58,001 nt of DNA. Source: Akkermansiaceae bacterium. Lineage in GTDB: Bacteria; Verrucomicrobiota; Verrucomicrobiia; Verrucomicrobiales; Akkermansiaceae. The DNA lies in NCBI GenBank assembly GCA_015062045.1, contig SUVJ01000005.1, forward strand, positions 1-58,001. The letters run 5' to 3'. Of this stretch, positions 34,931 through 43,395 are shown one piece after another (the stretch's first letter is position 1; each line of letters begins with the position of its first letter). Made by a program: the position numbers and the translations under genes. The notes under the pieces were generated by a model, which was given only the letters and a program-made list of their open reading frames with translations, searched no databases and was not told the origin of the DNA.

Positions 34931-35569
34931 TCAGAATAAATCCCCTGTAAGAAAATATACTCCTGCCCCAAAAGAGCCAATTAAGGTTAAAGGTACGTCA
35001 ATCAGCACAAAAGAAACACAACCAATAGGGTACAACACATAGGCATATTCATCTGTATAAATATCGTTAACCAGCTGATGAACGTTTGAGCCTACAAGTT
35101 TGCATGGGTAGGTTACCTGTTGAGCGTTATCCGGGATATTCGTAATAAACTGAAAATTCTTTTTGTCTATGTCAGGAAAGTAAGTGCTGAGGGCAGTAGG
35201 ACGAGAGAAGTGTTCGTGCATAGATTGAGCCTGTTCTGTATCAAGTAAGACATACCCTTTCTCCAGACTATCTCCATCAGACACCCAAGTAATATCATAC
35301 GCCCAACCATATCCGAGCAATGATTTGTATGGTAATCCCTTCATGGATTGCCGAACTCTACCTCTATGGGCTCCAGCATAGTATTTATCCCCTACTTTAT
35401 ACATATCCTTGCCATCATTATTTATCAAAATGGCGTCATCAGATACCCTTGCGCGGCAAAAGAAATAATCAGACACAGATGTCCTGCATCCCGTAAGAAA
35501 AATACTTACAGCAGACAATATGCAAATATTGTTGGCAAATTTACTCACGTAGCAAGTATATGACAGCAT
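34931..35569 (-). CDS. putative lipoprotein
   Basis: 212 residues. The N-terminal hydrophobic segment ends in a lipobox (FLTGC, Cys near residue 28). The mature part has no recognised domain; the end has two hydrophobic stretches (VLYPIGCVSFVLIDVPLTLIGSF) of the type seen in small YceK-like lipoproteins with a PxDxPxS-like segment. It is AT-rich, isolated by palindromic and repeat DNA on both sides, and has a strong terminator. Confidence 0.65.
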   Translation of the reverse strand: MLSYTCYVSKFANNICILSAVSIFLTGCRTSVSDYFFCRARVSDDAILINNDGKDMYKVGDKYYAGAHRGRVRQSMKGLPYKSLLGYGWAYDITWVSDGDSLEKGYVLLDTEQAQSMHEHFSRPTALSTYFPDIDKKNFQFITNIPDNAQQVTYPCKLVGSNVHQLVNDIYTDEYAYVLYPIGCVSFVLIDVPLTLIGSFGAGVYFLTGDLF

Positions 35570-35912
35570 CCATACATACAGTAAATAAAATCTACGTCAT
35601 ATTTATGGGTTCTGGCTGAAAAATTTTGCTTTATATCAATTTTTTAGCTACACATGTACATAGTGCCGTCTTGGACTCTTTGCGGGAATGTTCGGTAGAA
35701 CATCTCTAAAAACTCGGTACAGCCAATTGCAAGGAGTATCCTGCGGGCGAAGGCCCGCAGAAATCAGAGTCCGGTTCAGTGGCTCAATGATTCTGCTTGG
35801 CTAACACTCGCCGGGATGTCGAATAAATGGCAAAGGGCAAGCTTTTAGGGGGTCGAATTGCAATTTTAGCGTTGCGAGAGAATTTTGGCTTGATTTTGGC
35901 AGGAAAGAGAGT
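35570..35912. other. intergenic region upstream of nuoB with a repeat fragment and hairpin
   Basis: It contains a family B fragment (CATCTCTAAAAACTCGG at 35701-35717) and a perfect hairpin CTGCGGGC/GCCCGCAG at about 35751-35770. No nuoA is present. A purine-rich Shine-Dalgarno AGGAAAGAGA precedes the nuoB ATG. Confidence 0.5.
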
Positions 35913-36545
35913 ATGCTAAGTGGCGCAGGGCTGTCTACACCCCCTGCTGAGTACGTTATGGCAAGTGACAATCTTCAGGAAATAGAGCAGAATTACATGT
36001 GCGACCCGGACGCAGATGGCGGCTTTCTCTTCACCACGGCAGAGGCAGCTATTAACTGGGTGCAACAATCCTCCATGTGGCCGATGCCGATGGGCACCTC
36101 GTGCTGCGCCATTGAATACATGGCAACCTCTTGCTCACGCTACGATATCTCCCGCTTTGGTGCAGAGGTAAACCGCTACACCCCGCACCAGGCAGACTTC
36201 ATGTTTATTTGCGGCACCATTACGTACAAAATGGCTATGCTGGTGCGCCGTATATGGGACCAGATGCCCGAGCCCAAGTGGTGCATTGCCTGTGGTGCAT
36301 GCGCATGCTCCGGCGGCATGTTCCGCTCATACTCCGTGTTGCAGGGTGTAGACAAGATTGTGCCGGTGGATGTGTACATCTCCGGCTGCCCGCCCCGCCC
36401 GGAGGCGCTGTTGCAGGGTTTGATCACGCTTAAGGATAAGATTATGAAGACGGGGCACCCGCTCAAAGGATTCTTCAAGACACACGAGCCCAAGGAGGCA
36501 CAGAATGCCGACACCATCACCGCCAAGATGTCTATAATGGACTGA
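35913..36545 (+). CDS. nuoB: NADH-quinone oxidoreductase subunit B
   Basis: 210 residues from ATG 35913, chosen for the strong AGGAAAGAGA ribosome site; an internal ATG at 35958 would give 195. NuoB carries iron-sulfur cluster N2 next to the quinone site of complex I. Its four Cys ligands are visible: the tandem C64-C65 (GTSCCAIE), C130 (GACACSGG) and C159 (ISGCPPRPE). nuoC follows 43 nt downstream. nuoA, which normally precedes, and nuoD, which normally follows nuoC, are both absent. Confidence 0.95.
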   Translation: MLSGAGLSTPPAEYVMASDNLQEIEQNYMCDPDADGGFLFTTAEAAINWVQQSSMWPMPMGTSCCAIEYMATSCSRYDISRFGAEVNRYTPHQADFMFICGTITYKMAMLVRRIWDQMPEPKWCIACGACACSGGMFRSYSVLQGVDKIVPVDVYISGCPPRPEALLQGLITLKDKIMKTGHPLKGFFKTHEPKEAQNADTITAKMSIMD

Positions 36546-36588
36546 TGGGTTAAACCGCAGATTTTCAACACTATCACGAGACAATAAC

Positions 36589-37164
36589 ATGGCAGATCTC
36601 ACCACTCTTCAAAAGGAAGCCGCAGACCGCATCTGCGCACGCTATCCGCAAATCGGCCGCAAGGAGTTTCGCGGCGACATCACCCTTACCATAGCCCCGG
36701 CAGACCTGTTGGGGGCAATGACCTATGCCCGCGATGCCTGCGGGTTTGACATGTTGATATGCGTATCTGCCGTAGATAATCTGGGGCAGGAGCCGCGTTT
36801 TGAGACCAACTACACCATCAGCCAGGCAGAGACAGGCGCCAACCTGTTGGTGCGTTGCCCCGTGAGCGAGGCAGAGTGCGCCGTGCCGTCTTTGGTACCG
36901 GTGTGGAGCTCTGCAGATTGGTTGGAGCGCGAGCAATATGACCTGATGGGCATTGAGTTTGTAGGGCACCCGGATTTACGCCGCATTATGATGTGGGATG
37001 GCTACCCCTACCACCCGCTGCGCAAGGATTTCCCGGTGGAGGGCAAGCCCACAGAGCTGCCCGGTGTGGCCTTTACGGAGAAAGCCCCCACCTGCGGTGG
37101 CCCCTTCACCACGCGCCCGGGCACCGGTACCTCCGGCGAGCGCGAGCCCCGCACCACACGCTGA
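36589..37164 (+). CDS. nuoC: NADH-quinone oxidoreductase subunit C
   Basis: 191 residues. The 30-kDa subunit signature is complete: EREQYDLMGIEFVGHPDLRR, then YHPLRKDFP. It is part of the peripheral arm of complex I and contacts NuoB and NuoD. The C-terminus is Pro/Thr/Gly/Arg-rich. The next gene is unrelated. Confidence 0.95.
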   Translation: MADLTTLQKEAADRICARYPQIGRKEFRGDITLTIAPADLLGAMTYARDACGFDMLICVSAVDNLGQEPRFETNYTISQAETGANLLVRCPVSEAECAVPSLVPVWSSADWLEREQYDLMGIEFVGHPDLRRIMMWDGYPYHPLRKDFPVEGKPTELPGVAFTEKAPTCGGPFTTRPGTGTSGEREPRTTR

Positions 37165-37217
37165 TACTAACTTTTTCTTCTTGAACCGCTGTGTCTTTTT
37201 CAACAATCAGGCACTTC

Positions 37218-37820
37218 ATGAAAGCGGCTGCTGTAACGGCAGCCGCTTTGTTGGCTTCTTGCCAGCAAAACAACGGGCCCACCCGTATTGAGCTGATTGA
37301 CCAGACACGTGCATCCATTGCCCCGCAATTACAACAGCTGGGGGCACGCAATTGGGTAGTGATAGCAGACCCCACCTACCCCATACCCGCAGGAGCCGGC
37401 GTTTTAACCATGGCCGTGCCCTCAAGCTCGGCAGACACCTTCCGCGAGGTATTGGATTTGCTGGAGCTGCAAGCATCCCTCACCCCGCGTATATGGGTAT
37501 GCAATGAGATGGAAGCCGTTACGGAAAGCTTAGCCCCCGGTATCAAAGAATACCGCACGGCGGTCAACTCCCTGCTTTCGGGGCGTTTTTGCTACCGTTT
37601 GGATGAAAAAATCATCTCTATGCAGCTGGCGGATGCCGCGCAGAAATACCGCGTGCTTTACCTGAAAACGAACACGCAGCTACCGTATAGCTCCATAGCC
37701 ATAGAGCTGGACTCCGGCTACTGGAACCCTGATGCCGAGGCAGAGATACGCCAACGCCTTGAGCAACTGACACCCCCTGCCGATAAAGCAGCCCCGCTGC
37801 CCCCGCCCCTTAACCGTTAA
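37218..37820 (+). CDS. lipoprotein with RbsD/FucU-like domain
   Basis: 200 residues from ATG 37218; I prefer this to a GTG at 37191 because it gives a clean lipoprotein signal (MKAAAVTAAALLASC). The mature part begins with a helix, then LGARNWVVIADPTYP, a segment resembling the RbsD/FucU sugar-mutarotase fold, and later YLKTNTQLPYSSIAIELDSGYW. Similar lipoprotein forms exist in Verrucomicrobiota as far as I recall. A Pro-rich C-terminus follows. Whether it is an enzyme is not known. Confidence 0.65.
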   Translation: MKAAAVTAAALLASCQQNNGPTRIELIDQTRASIAPQLQQLGARNWVVIADPTYPIPAGAGVLTMAVPSSSADTFREVLDLLELQASLTPRIWVCNEMEAVTESLAPGIKEYRTAVNSLLSGRFCYRLDEKIISMQLADAAQKYRVLYLKTNTQLPYSSIAIELDSGYWNPDAEAEIRQRLEQLTPPADKAAPLPPPLNR

Positions 37821-37832
37821 TTTCATTAAGCT

Positions 37833-38135
37833 ATGTCTTCCCTGCCACCGGATTTAGACCCCAAAACCCGCGCCCAAGCTTGGGTGGGGGATGCTATTTT
37901 GGCCCTGTATGTGAGAGAGTGGATTTTATCTTTTCAGGGAAAGATAGACGGTCAGCTCTTCATTGAGTTTACCAGTAACGACTTTTTGCGCCTCACCGGC
38001 AACGCTACCGGGGTGGAGGCGCAGATTGGCCGTATCTTTAAGTCCGACGGCTTGGAGGCCGCCTACGCTTGGATTGAGCACCATTTGCGCCCCAAGATGG
38101 AGCAAAAGCTCCACAAGCTGCGCTCCCGCCATTGA
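37833..38135 (+). CDS. RNase III-fold protein (Mini-III-like)
   Basis: 100 residues. It shows the RNase III catalytic-fold motifs in short form: AWVGDAILALYVREWIL at residues about 16-32, then the helix with TGNATGVEAQIGRIFKS. There is no double-stranded-RNA-binding domain, as in the Mini-III enzymes that mature 23S rRNA in Gram-positives. The usual second acidic cluster is hard to place, so activity is uncertain. It lies 12 nt after the lipoprotein gene. Confidence 0.65.
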   Translation: MSSLPPDLDPKTRAQAWVGDAILALYVREWILSFQGKIDGQLFIEFTSNDFLRLTGNATGVEAQIGRIFKSDGLEAAYAWIEHHLRPKMEQKLHKLRSRH

Positions 38136-38150
38136 TTTGCCCCCGCCTGC

Positions 38151-38438
38151 ATGAAAACCCCGCCGAAGGACAGCAAGTTTCCCTACAACCAAGCCTGCAT
38201 TGCCATGGCTTTGGGGATTGCGCTTATTTTATGGGGGGCTTACCTGCATGGGTGTATAGAGCTAATGGGCAGCTTCATGTTCGGGCTGCTTATTCTTTGG
38301 CAAGTGATTAACGGCCTCGTTATTAAGCGTCATTTTTGGCACATACCGGAGGACCGCGTCACCTTTTGGGCACTGCTGGTTGCCCTGCTCTTGGGGGGCG
38401 GCATGTTGTACCTTTGCCTTACCAATGCCACCGCATAA
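38151..38438 (+). CDS. small membrane protein
   Basis: 95 residues with two to three hydrophobic helices (ACIAMALGIALILWGAYL, FMFGLLILWQVI, WALLVALLLGGGMLYLCL). No family is recognised. It follows the RNase III-fold gene by 15 nt and is probably co-transcribed with it. Confidence 0.65.
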   Translation: MKTPPKDSKFPYNQACIAMALGIALILWGAYLHGCIELMGSFMFGLLILWQVINGLVIKRHFWHIPEDRVTFWALLVALLLGGGMLYLCLTNATA

Positions 38439-38476
38439 TTAAGCGGTAGCTGGCAGATGGAGGAAGTGCGTTACCC

Positions 38477-39823
38477 TCATGTCAGCATCGAAATATCGAC
38501 ATCGTAGTATACCGGCAGGTCATTTTTTTGTTGTAGAAACATCGTCATGTACACAGGGGCGTAGGTTATTTTACCGGCTTTTTTCACGTTATCATTACAA
38601 AGTACCAAGGCCTCAGGCAAAGAGTAATCCGCACAGTCCATTATATTGGACAGGGCTCTGTGTTGGGTAAAATCTTTACCGGATTTAACCTCAATGGGAA
38701 GGATCCCTCCATTGAGCTCCACCACAAAATCCAATTCGCCCCGTTTCTTACTGTTGTAATAATAAGGCTGTACACCATGCGCCACCAACTCCTGAGCCAC
38801 AGCATTCTCGTACACAGAACCGAAATTAATGTTTTTGTCTCCCGTTAGTACACGCAGCTGAATTCCCTCCGCATATCGACACGCCAACAACCCGACATCG
38901 TTCTGAAACAATTTGAATAAGTTGCGAGAGCGCGCCAGCAGAAGCGGCACTTTTGGCTCCTCCACATTGTACACCGGCAAGGCCACCCCCGCGTTTTTCA
39001 ACCACAGAAAATCATCCTTATAGCGCTCAAACTTGGCATTCTTATTCAAGCTTTTCAATATAAAACGCTTGTTAGCAGCATTCAGCTCGGGCGGAATGAG
39101 GTCAAATATCTCGTCTATATTCAACTTACGCTCCGGAGCATACTGTGCAATATCACGCTTGTAAAGATGTATAATATCCTGCTGCACCTCAATCACTTGC
39201 GCAAGATTACGAGTTTCAATATAGCGATCTACAGCAGCCGGCATGCCTCCTACCACAAGGTACAGGCGGAACAAATCCATCATTTTACCATGTACGAACT
39301 CATCCACCGCAGTTCGCGTCTCCCAAGCCCGACGCAAGGAGTCCTGCACCTGTTCAGTGATGCCCAGTGCCGTTATAAACTCTTCAAAATCGAGCGGATA
39401 CATCTCCCTGACCCCCATATACCCCACAGGCTCCGAGCGCAAATCACGAAGCTCCACCCCCAACAGAGAACCACTTAATATGTAGCGGTACGAGCCTTCA
39501 TCCACCAGAAACTTGATAGCAGTTACAATCTCCGGGCACAACTGCACCTCATCAAAAAAAATGAGTGTTTGCCCCTTTATCAACCTCCCCCCCCGCATCA
39601 AAGAGAGACGCTCCAGTATCTCACCGCTATTCTTGGCGGCGCGAAACACCTGCACAGCCTCCGGATTCTCTACAAAATTAATCTCCACAAAGCTTTTAAA
39701 ACGCTTGCCGAACTCACGTATGGAAAACGATTTTCCTACTTGGCGAGCTCCCGTTACCAATAGCGCCTTTGAGCTTGTTGAATAAAAATGCTCCAAATAG
39801 CTGTCAATCTTTCGCTTAAGCAT
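38477..39823 (-). CDS. AAA-fold ATPase with DUF4143 domain
   Basis: 448 residues. Walker A is GARQVGKS (25-32) and Walker B is LIFFDEVQ (about 86-93), in the STAND/AAA_14 type. The C-terminal DUF4143 region has a restriction-endonuclease-like core (GELDFVVELNGGILPIEVKSGK). Such ATPases are widespread in host-associated Bacteroidota and Verrucomicrobiota, often in many copies; their role is unknown, with nuclease or toxin-like functions suggested. Three direct repeats lie upstream. Confidence 0.85.
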   Translation of the reverse strand: MLKRKIDSYLEHFYSTSSKALLVTGARQVGKSFSIREFGKRFKSFVEINFVENPEAVQVFRAAKNSGEILERLSLMRGGRLIKGQTLIFFDEVQLCPEIVTAIKFLVDEGSYRYILSGSLLGVELRDLRSEPVGYMGVREMYPLDFEEFITALGITEQVQDSLRRAWETRTAVDEFVHGKMMDLFRLYLVVGGMPAAVDRYIETRNLAQVIEVQQDIIHLYKRDIAQYAPERKLNIDEIFDLIPPELNAANKRFILKSLNKNAKFERYKDDFLWLKNAGVALPVYNVEEPKVPLLLARSRNLFKLFQNDVGLLACRYAEGIQLRVLTGDKNINFGSVYENAVAQELVAHGVQPYYYNSKKRGELDFVVELNGGILPIEVKSGKDFTQHRALSNIMDCADYSLPEALVLCNDNVKKAGKITYAPVYMTMFLQQKNDLPVYYDVDISMLT

Positions 39824-39856
39824 GGTTGATTCCTCTTTTCCAACGCGATTCTATAT

Positions 39857-39944
39857 CATTTCTGCCACTTTTCCAAGAAAAAAATGCGCATTTTTGCCGT
39901 TTTTCCAAGACAAAACACCCCCATTTCTGCCACTTTTCCAAGAA
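39857..39944 (-). promoter_or_regulatory. three 23-bp direct repeats upstream of the DUF4143 ATPase
   Basis: CATTTCTGCCACTTTTCCAA-type units at 39857-39879, 39889-39911 and 39922-39944, spaced 32-33 bp (three helical turns). The unit next to the gene overlaps a promoter-like TTGGAA ... TATAGA on the minus strand, suggesting an operator bound cooperatively. Confidence 0.65.
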
Positions 39945-40084
39945 TCAATAATCTCAAAAAGACTACTCAAAGCCATTTATCCGGCATTCTGCGGCTCAGC
40001 GGACTCCTACAAATTAGTGGTTGTGGGGTAATATACTATCGAAGTGTCGAACTTTCCTGTGTGGGCGTAGCAAGCGCAGACGCG

Positions 40085-40255
40085 AAGCCCCAAGTCCAAT
40101 ACTTATTATCATGGCATACCACCATAAAGGTGGGACTTAAGTCCCACCCTACGATAGAAACAAATTGCCATTCGGAGAGTTTTTTCGAGGTGCCTGACTC
40201 TGAAATTCACACTTCGGGGACCTCTGAAAACTCGCCAAATGGCAATTTGTAGGGG
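40085..40255. repeat. dispersed repeat cluster including a GGTGGGACTTAAGTCCCACC palindrome
   Basis: The segment 40091-40200, reversed, matches 57513-57610 (ATCATGGCATACCACC, the 20-bp palindrome, CAAATTGCCATT). At 40217-40255 a further family B copy follows (CCTCTGAAAACTCGCC, AATGGCAATTTGT). Confidence 0.75.
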
Positions 40256-40660
40256 TAGCGAGCCGCAGGCGAGCGGAATTTTGTAAGCCCCGCTCTGCGG
40301 GGCGTCATTTTATTTAGCGAGTGGTGAAGCGAGCCCACGGCGAGCGAAACCACTCGAAGCGATAAATAATACACCGAACCCGTGAAACGGGTGATAGTTA
40401 AGTTCGATTCCGAGTTGACACCTATGCTTATGTGCTCAGATTTTCATAGCGTTTTTTTATTATCTATCTCTGTGGATTTTAACATGACTTAAGTGTCACC
40501 CGTTTCACGGATTCCCTTTATAATTAATTAATTCGAGTGGTTTCCGTCTTCGGCAAGCCTACGCCGTGACGAGTCGCCGCTGTGCGGCTCCACCACTCGC
40601 TATTTGAAATGTCGCCCGCTTCACGGGCTCAAAAATTCGGCTCGCTAACGCTCGCGGGTT
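40256..40660. repeat. non-coding stretch of inverted repeats
   Basis: It contains CCCGCTCTGCGGGG, ACCCGTGAAACGGGT and its counterpart near 40497, and long complementary segments around 'GAGTGGT' (about 40319-40360 against 40532-40600). Probably several nested palindromic elements; no gene. Confidence 0.6.
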
Positions 40661-40663
40661 CGC

Positions 40664-40746
40664 CCCCACAACTACCAATTTGTAGAGGCGCCGGAGATCC
40701 GTAGGATGCAAGATAAATAGTTTTTGTTGAGTTTTTAGAGGTCCCC
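40664..40746 (-). repeat. dispersed repeat family B, long copy (inverted partner of 34060-34141)
   Basis: Reverse complement of the copy at the end of rhs fragment 4, with roughly 95 percent identity over 80 bp. The pair encloses the nuoBC region. Confidence 0.85.
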
Positions 40747-40897
40747 ACTTCATGATTCGACTTGCTTTTTCATGCCTGTTTTTGTATAATACCGCAGGCG
40801 GGAACAGTGCGCTCCGCGAGATGAGCGGCACCTTTTGCCAACAGGCATAGAGCCTCTTATCATCCAGCATTTTACGCAGTGCATCAAAAAGCGTGAC
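40741..40897 (-). pseudogene. possible gene remnant
   Basis: About 50 codons with protein-like composition (SVTLFDALRKMLDDKRLYAC, later ALFPPAVLYKNRHEKASR) running into the family B repeat. No start or family is recognised; it may be a fragment of a mobile-element gene. Confidence 0.25.
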
Positions 40898-41007
40898 ACT
40901 TTAGTACACTTTTTGCCTGCCATGCGATACACCTACCCCTGCAAAGCAGAATCAAAACAAAAAAAGCGCTGAAGACGCATTTTTTCATGAATTTTGAAAG
41001 AAAAGGT

Positions 41008-41036
41008 TTGACATTTGAGGTGTATTAGAGTGTACT
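41008..41036 (+). promoter_or_regulatory. promoter of the dcw operon
   Basis: TTGACA at 41008-41013, 17-bp spacer, TGTACT at 41031-41036; the ATG of mraZ is at 41065. Confidence 0.65.
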
Positions 41037-41065
41037 AGGGGTACGGGTAAGTGTACACAAGTATA
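41020..41065 (+). promoter_or_regulatory. candidate MraZ operator: GTGTA boxes at 10-bp spacing
   Basis: GTGTA at 41020, 41030 and 41051, GTATA at 41061 and a degenerate GGTAC at 41040, so boxes recur every 10-11 bp over the -10 element and leader. MraZ in other bacteria binds short direct repeats with 10-bp period upstream of its own gene, so autorepression is plausible. Confidence 0.5.
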
Positions 41066-41538
41066 TGAGCAATGAATCAACAGTACTGTTCACGGGCAAC
41101 GTGACACACAAGCTGGATCCGAAGAGCCGCGTGGCGATTCCGGCCGGCTGGCGTGCAGCCCAAGGGCAAACACTGGTGATGATAGCCTCCAGCAGTGAGG
41201 AGAAGTACCGCATCATGAAATGCTTTACCCGTGAGACATTTGCAGACAAGATAGCCCATATTCGGGAGCAGGCGCAGGCACGCGGGGCAGCGCCGGGAGA
41301 CATTGATATATACGTGGGGCGCATCACCGGGTGCAGCTTTGAGGCAGAGGTGAGCAGCCAAGGCAAACTCTTAATACCCAAGGCACAAAGAGACAGAATA
41401 GGATTAAAGGATTGGGCCACGATAGTAGGGCGCGGGGCTCACTTTGAGATATGGGCACCGGAGGACTTTGAGGCCACCAACACGCCGGAAGCCCTCAAGA
41501 AGCTTGAGCTCGACAAACTCTTCCACATGCTTACATGA
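41065..41538 (+). CDS. mraZ: transcriptional regulator MraZ
   Basis: 157 residues, slightly longer than usual. Two SpoVT/AbrB-like repeats with the MraZ signature: LDPKSRVAIPAGWR near residue 17 and GKLLIPKAQRDRIGL near 101. It is the first gene of the dcw cluster and expected to repress it. It overlaps rsmH by 4 nt (ATGA). Confidence 0.92.
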   Translation: MSNESTVLFTGNVTHKLDPKSRVAIPAGWRAAQGQTLVMIASSSEEKYRIMKCFTRETFADKIAHIREQAQARGAAPGDIDIYVGRITGCSFEAEVSSQGKLLIPKAQRDRIGLKDWATIVGRGAHFEIWAPEDFEATNTPEALKKLELDKLFHMLT

Positions 41539-42998
41539 GTACCGAAACACCACAGAGCGGGGTATTTGCCCGGCAGCCGAAGGGCACCTGTTACCGGGTG
41601 CTGATGTGGGAGGCGTGTGCCCTGAGCGAAGCCGCATTGAGTGCTTGGGCAGAGCAACGCGCGGGCATACTTGCGCGCATGAGGGATGCCGGCATCAAGG
41701 GCTCCCGCGGTATTTTGGCCAAGCTTACGGCAGAGTTGCAGGCATTGGCGGCAGAGCATGTAGAGGCCCCGTTGGCGGTGGCCTCTCGCGCGGGTTTTTC
41801 TTTCGCGCGCGTAGGGGCGCTCGTGGCATGCCTGCGTGAGGATGCCAACGTTTTGGCCTACCGCTTGGGCAACGCCCATGCAGAGGTGCTGGTGCAGCTG
41901 GCAACGGGCGAGGGGGTGGACAGCATGGTAAGCCGCTGGCAAAGCGCAACAGAGGGCATGGAGTGGTGCACTGCACCCGTGGTGCAATCCCTCACCCCGG
42001 CAGAGGCTACGGCGTGGCAGCAAAGCATCGGTAACCCCGCCGAGGCAGCCGAGCAGGCAGCAGAGGAAGCAGCTGCGGCCCAACCGTTCCACCATGTCAC
42101 CGTGCTGGCGGCAGAGGCTGTAGCAGCCCTTCAACCGGCAGCGGGCAAGGTGCTCATTGATGCCACCCTGGGTGGAGGCGGCCACACAGAGCGCATGCTG
42201 CAAGCCGGGGCCGAGGTATGGGGCATAGACCAAGACCCCGCCGCCAGAGCCGCCGCCAGAAAGCGCCTTGCCCCGTTTGCAGACCGCCTGCACATTGTAG
42301 CGGGCAATTTCCGCAACGCCGCAGAGCTGTTGCGCAAGGCGGGGTTGGAGCAGGCAGACGGCTTGCTGGCAGACATCGGCATTTCCTCCCCGCAGGTAGA
42401 CAACGCAGAGCGTGGGTTCTCATTTTTGAGCGACGGGCCGCTTGACATGCGCATGAACCCCGGTGCCCCCCGCAGCGCGGCAGATATTGTCAACACCGCA
42501 GCCGAGAGCGAGATAGCAGACATTTTGTGGCAATACGGGGAGGAGCGCGCAAGCCGCGCCATTGCCCGCCGCATTGTGCAAGAGCGAGCCAAAGCCCCCA
42601 TCACCACCACCACACAGTTGGCCAACATCATTGCAAGCGTGCTGCCGCGCAAAGGCAAGCAACACCCCGCAACACGCAGTTTCCAAGCCCTGCGCATAGC
42701 CGTTAACGACGAGCTGGGCGCGCTGGATGAACTGCTGCGCAGCGGCCTGAGCCTGCTCAAAAGCGGTGGCAGATTCGCCGTTATCACCTTCCACAGCTTA
42801 GAAGACCGTGCCGTTAAGCGTTATTTTGACCATGTAACCAAGGCAGAGATAGACCGCCCGGAGTGGCCCGCCCCGCGCCCCAACCCGGACTACGCCGCAC
42901 GTGCCGTATACCGCAAACCCCTTACCCCCTCGGCGGACGAATTGGCCGCCAACCCCCGCTCCCGCAGTGCCAAGCTGCGAGTCATCGAAAAACTCTGA
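41535..42998 (+). CDS. rsmH: 16S rRNA (cytosine1402-N4)-methyltransferase with N-terminal extension
   Basis: 487 residues. The standard RsmH (MraW) domain starts near residue 185 (FHHVTVLAAEAV) with DATLGGGGHTE, GIDQDP, DIGISSPQVD, GPLDMRMNP and ITFHSLEDR motifs, and ends RSRSAKLRVIEK. It methylates N4 of C1402 in 16S rRNA using SAM. The first 184 residues are an Ala/Glu-rich, mostly helical domain absent from ordinary RsmH (about 310 residues). The start is fixed by the ATGA overlap with mraZ. Confidence 0.93.
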   Translation: MSTETPQSGVFARQPKGTCYRVLMWEACALSEAALSAWAEQRAGILARMRDAGIKGSRGILAKLTAELQALAAEHVEAPLAVASRAGFSFARVGALVACLREDANVLAYRLGNAHAEVLVQLATGEGVDSMVSRWQSATEGMEWCTAPVVQSLTPAEATAWQQSIGNPAEAAEQAAEEAAAAQPFHHVTVLAAEAVAALQPAAGKVLIDATLGGGGHTERMLQAGAEVWGIDQDPAARAAARKRLAPFADRLHIVAGNFRNAAELLRKAGLEQADGLLADIGISSPQVDNAERGFSFLSDGPLDMRMNPGAPRSAADIVNTAAESEIADILWQYGEERASRAIARRIVQERAKAPITTTTQLANIIASVLPRKGKQHPATRSFQALRIAVNDELGALDELLRSGLSLLKSGGRFAVITFHSLEDRAVKRYFDHVTKAEIDRPEWPAPRPNPDYAARAVYRKPLTPSADELAANPRSRSAKLRVIEKL

Positions 42999-43012
42999 AT
43001 CCGCTTTCCCCC

Positions 43013-43369
43013 ATGTCCACCGAACAAGAAGTTTCATACCGCTACGCCAACCGCATCAGTTACCGCATACTGGGGTGGATGGTGTGCTTTGCCATACTTA
43101 CCGCGGTAGCAGGCGTATTTTACGCCGAGTTCAAGAATGACCGCGCCGCCATCTACGCCGAGATTGAAAGCATCAATCGAGACATTGCGGCAAGCACCAT
43201 GAAAACGAATGAGTACCGCGCCAAAATCAACTCCATGACAGCCCGCTGGAACATGCTCGGGCGTTTGGACATGCTCGGCTCGGACATGAGAGAGATTCAG
43301 AGCAGTCAACTTGAAGAGCTGAGAACCCTGCACGGCACCGAGGCAGGCAAGGCAACCGCAGCCCGCTGA
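43013..43369 (+). CDS. ftsL: FtsL-like cell-division protein
   Basis: 118 residues from ATG 43013 (MSTEQEVSYRYA); a longer frame from 42863 overlaps rsmH and is rejected. It has a short cytoplasmic N-terminus, one transmembrane helix (about 20-42, ILGWMVCFAILTAVAGVFYA) and a periplasmic coiled-coil. Its place between rsmH and ftsI, size and topology identify it as FtsL; sequence alone would not, because FtsL is poorly conserved. Confidence 0.75.
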   Translation: MSTEQEVSYRYANRISYRILGWMVCFAILTAVAGVFYAEFKNDRAAIYAEIESINRDIAASTMKTNEYRAKINSMTARWNMLGRLDMLGSDMREIQSSQLEELRTLHGTEAGKATAAR

Positions 43370-43395
43370 AGCACCGCACAGCATAAGCATACGAG

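Noticed and set aside
40380..40430. tRNA gene near GTTCGATTCCG
   Set aside because: No acceptor, D or anticodon stems can be drawn around the T-loop-like sequence.
41535..42086. Separate gene upstream of rsmH
   Set aside because: The frame is continuous with the methyltransferase without a stop or internal ribosome site, so a fusion is simpler.
42863..43012. Longer start for ftsL
   Set aside because: It overlaps the conserved end of rsmH and adds a Pro/Arg-rich stretch unlike FtsL.
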